A stretch of DNA of 34,316 nt from Rhizobiaceae bacterium. GTDB taxonomy: Bacteria > Pseudomonadota > Alphaproteobacteria > Rhizobiales > Rhizobiaceae. The notes below the pieces were generated by a model. That model searched no databases. It saw only the letters and a list, made by a program, of their open reading frames with translations, and was not told the DNA's origin. A program made the position numbers and the translations under genes. Of the stretch, positions 34,134-34,316 are shown in pieces; position 1 is the stretch's first letter, and each line of letters begins with the position of its first letter. The stretch lies in NCBI GenBank assembly GCA_014238155.1, contig JABABQ010000025.1, positions 1 through 34,316 on the forward strand. Reading direction: 5' to 3'.

Positions 34134-34268
34134 AACATAACGAACCCCATCGTTCCCGCGCCCGCTTTATCAAGCGTCCGGGTATTGTTGGTGCCACACT
34201 TTCCATTCGTACCGTATGGCAGGGTTCGGAGAGGATGCTTACAGGCACCAATCCTTAGTTAGATAGTG
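34134..34268. other. Unassigned leader region with an 8-nt inverted pair
   Basis: No complete gene is supported. TTGGTGCC (34188-34195) and GGCACCAA (34244-34251) are exact inverted matches enclosing 48 nt, which includes a smaller CCAT/ATGG pair. This could be a folded 5' leader of the gene that seems to start at 34269, but it matches no riboswitch class I recognise. Confidence 0.3.
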
Positions 34269-34316
34269 ATGCCTGAAAGCACCCATTTCGGCTCTTTGGT
34301 TGGCGGACAGCTGACC
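34269..34316 (+). CDS. Possible start of a gene cut by the window edge
   Basis: From ATG at 34269 the frame is open to the last base, giving 16 residues, MPESTHFGSLVGGQLT. An in-frame TAG lies three codons upstream (34260-34262), so the gene would begin here or at the adjacent GTG. No good Shine-Dalgarno is visible. The piece is too short to name a family. Confidence 0.33.
   Translation, partial: MPESTHFGSLVGGQLT

Noticed and set aside
33586-34251. A 221-residue minus-strand frame over the repeats behind typA
   Set aside because: It overlaps the end of typA and consists mostly of translated GC-rich repeat units with low-complexity Pro/Arg/Gly content. No start signal or family pattern supports it.
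34235-34258. A seven-codon upstream frame (MLTGTNP) before the right-edge gene
   Set aside because: The purine-rich GGAGAGG directly abuts the ATG, leaving no usable spacing, and the peptide has no codon bias that would suggest attenuation.
1-34316. Search for defence systems, prophage, insertion sequences, CRISPR arrays, tRNA or rRNA
   Set aside because: Nothing of this kind was seen by reading the translations and intergenic gaps. Gene content is metabolic and housekeeping throughout.

Overview
The window looks like a chromosomal segment of an alphaproteobacterium, most likely of the order Hyphomicrobiales (Rhizobiales) or a near relative. The clues are the large ~180 kDa class NAD-dependent glutamate dehydrogenase, a rhizobial-style inositol catabolic locus with its own sugar ABC importer, separate leuC and leuD genes, a DUF1737 protein, and moderate GC content. 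This placement comes from protein character, not from a search. No rRNA, tRNA, CRISPR array, transposase, phage gene or replication origin was seen.

Layout. 1-3120: leuC and leuD (leucine biosynthesis) on the minus strand, separated by a plus-strand phosphodiester-glycosidase-like gene that converges on leuD at a strong terminator. 3200-8320: accessory metabolic genes, namely a DUF1737 protein, a small membrane protein, a phosphotransacetylase-like enzyme, a D-2-hydroxyacid dehydrogenase, a YfcG-like glutathione transferase translationally coupled to a class III CoA-transferase, and a GFA-family zinc protein. 8309-9397: a NagZ-like beta-N-acetylhexosaminidase. 9534-11617: a MarR/HpaR-type regulator and an HpaB-type flavin-dependent aromatic hydroxylase, behind a promoter whose -10 is overlapped by a perfect AT-rich inverted repeat.

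11630-24636 is the centre of the window, a myo-inositol utilisation locus in three transcription units. Unit 1 (plus): iolI, ABC substrate-binding protein, permease, single-domain ATPase, iolG, and a 63-residue membrane protein. Unit 2 (minus): iolD, iolC, iolB, iolJ. Unit 3 (plus, divergent from iolD): a Gfo/Idh/MocA dehydrogenase, an IolE-type dehydratase and a second Gfo/Idh/MocA dehydrogenase. Two identical 16-bp perfect palindromes of LacI-operator type sit just downstream of the predicted promoters of units 1 and 3, the second also lying in the iolD divergent region, so one absent regulator probably controls the whole locus. Together the genes would import inositol, oxidise it (IolG), interconvert ketoinositols (IolI), dehydrate (IolE), open the ring (IolD), isomerise (IolB), phosphorylate (IolC) and cleave (IolJ). 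The final methylmalonate-semialdehyde dehydrogenase (IolA) and any regulator are not in the window.

24649-34316: a CMD/AhpD-like protein, the 1565-residue NAD-glutamate dehydrogenase, a convergent amino-acid ABC substrate-binding protein and permease (no ATPase here), and typA/bipA. After typA comes about 570 bp without a convincing complete gene. It is filled by GC-rich direct and inverted intergenic repeats and ends with a possible start of a further gene cut by the window edge.

I see no clearly unprecedented molecular machine. The most interesting items are the palindrome-defined inositol regulon with its extra dehydrogenase/dehydratase operon, the orphan HpaR-HpaB pair, and the mosaic inverted repeats behind typA.
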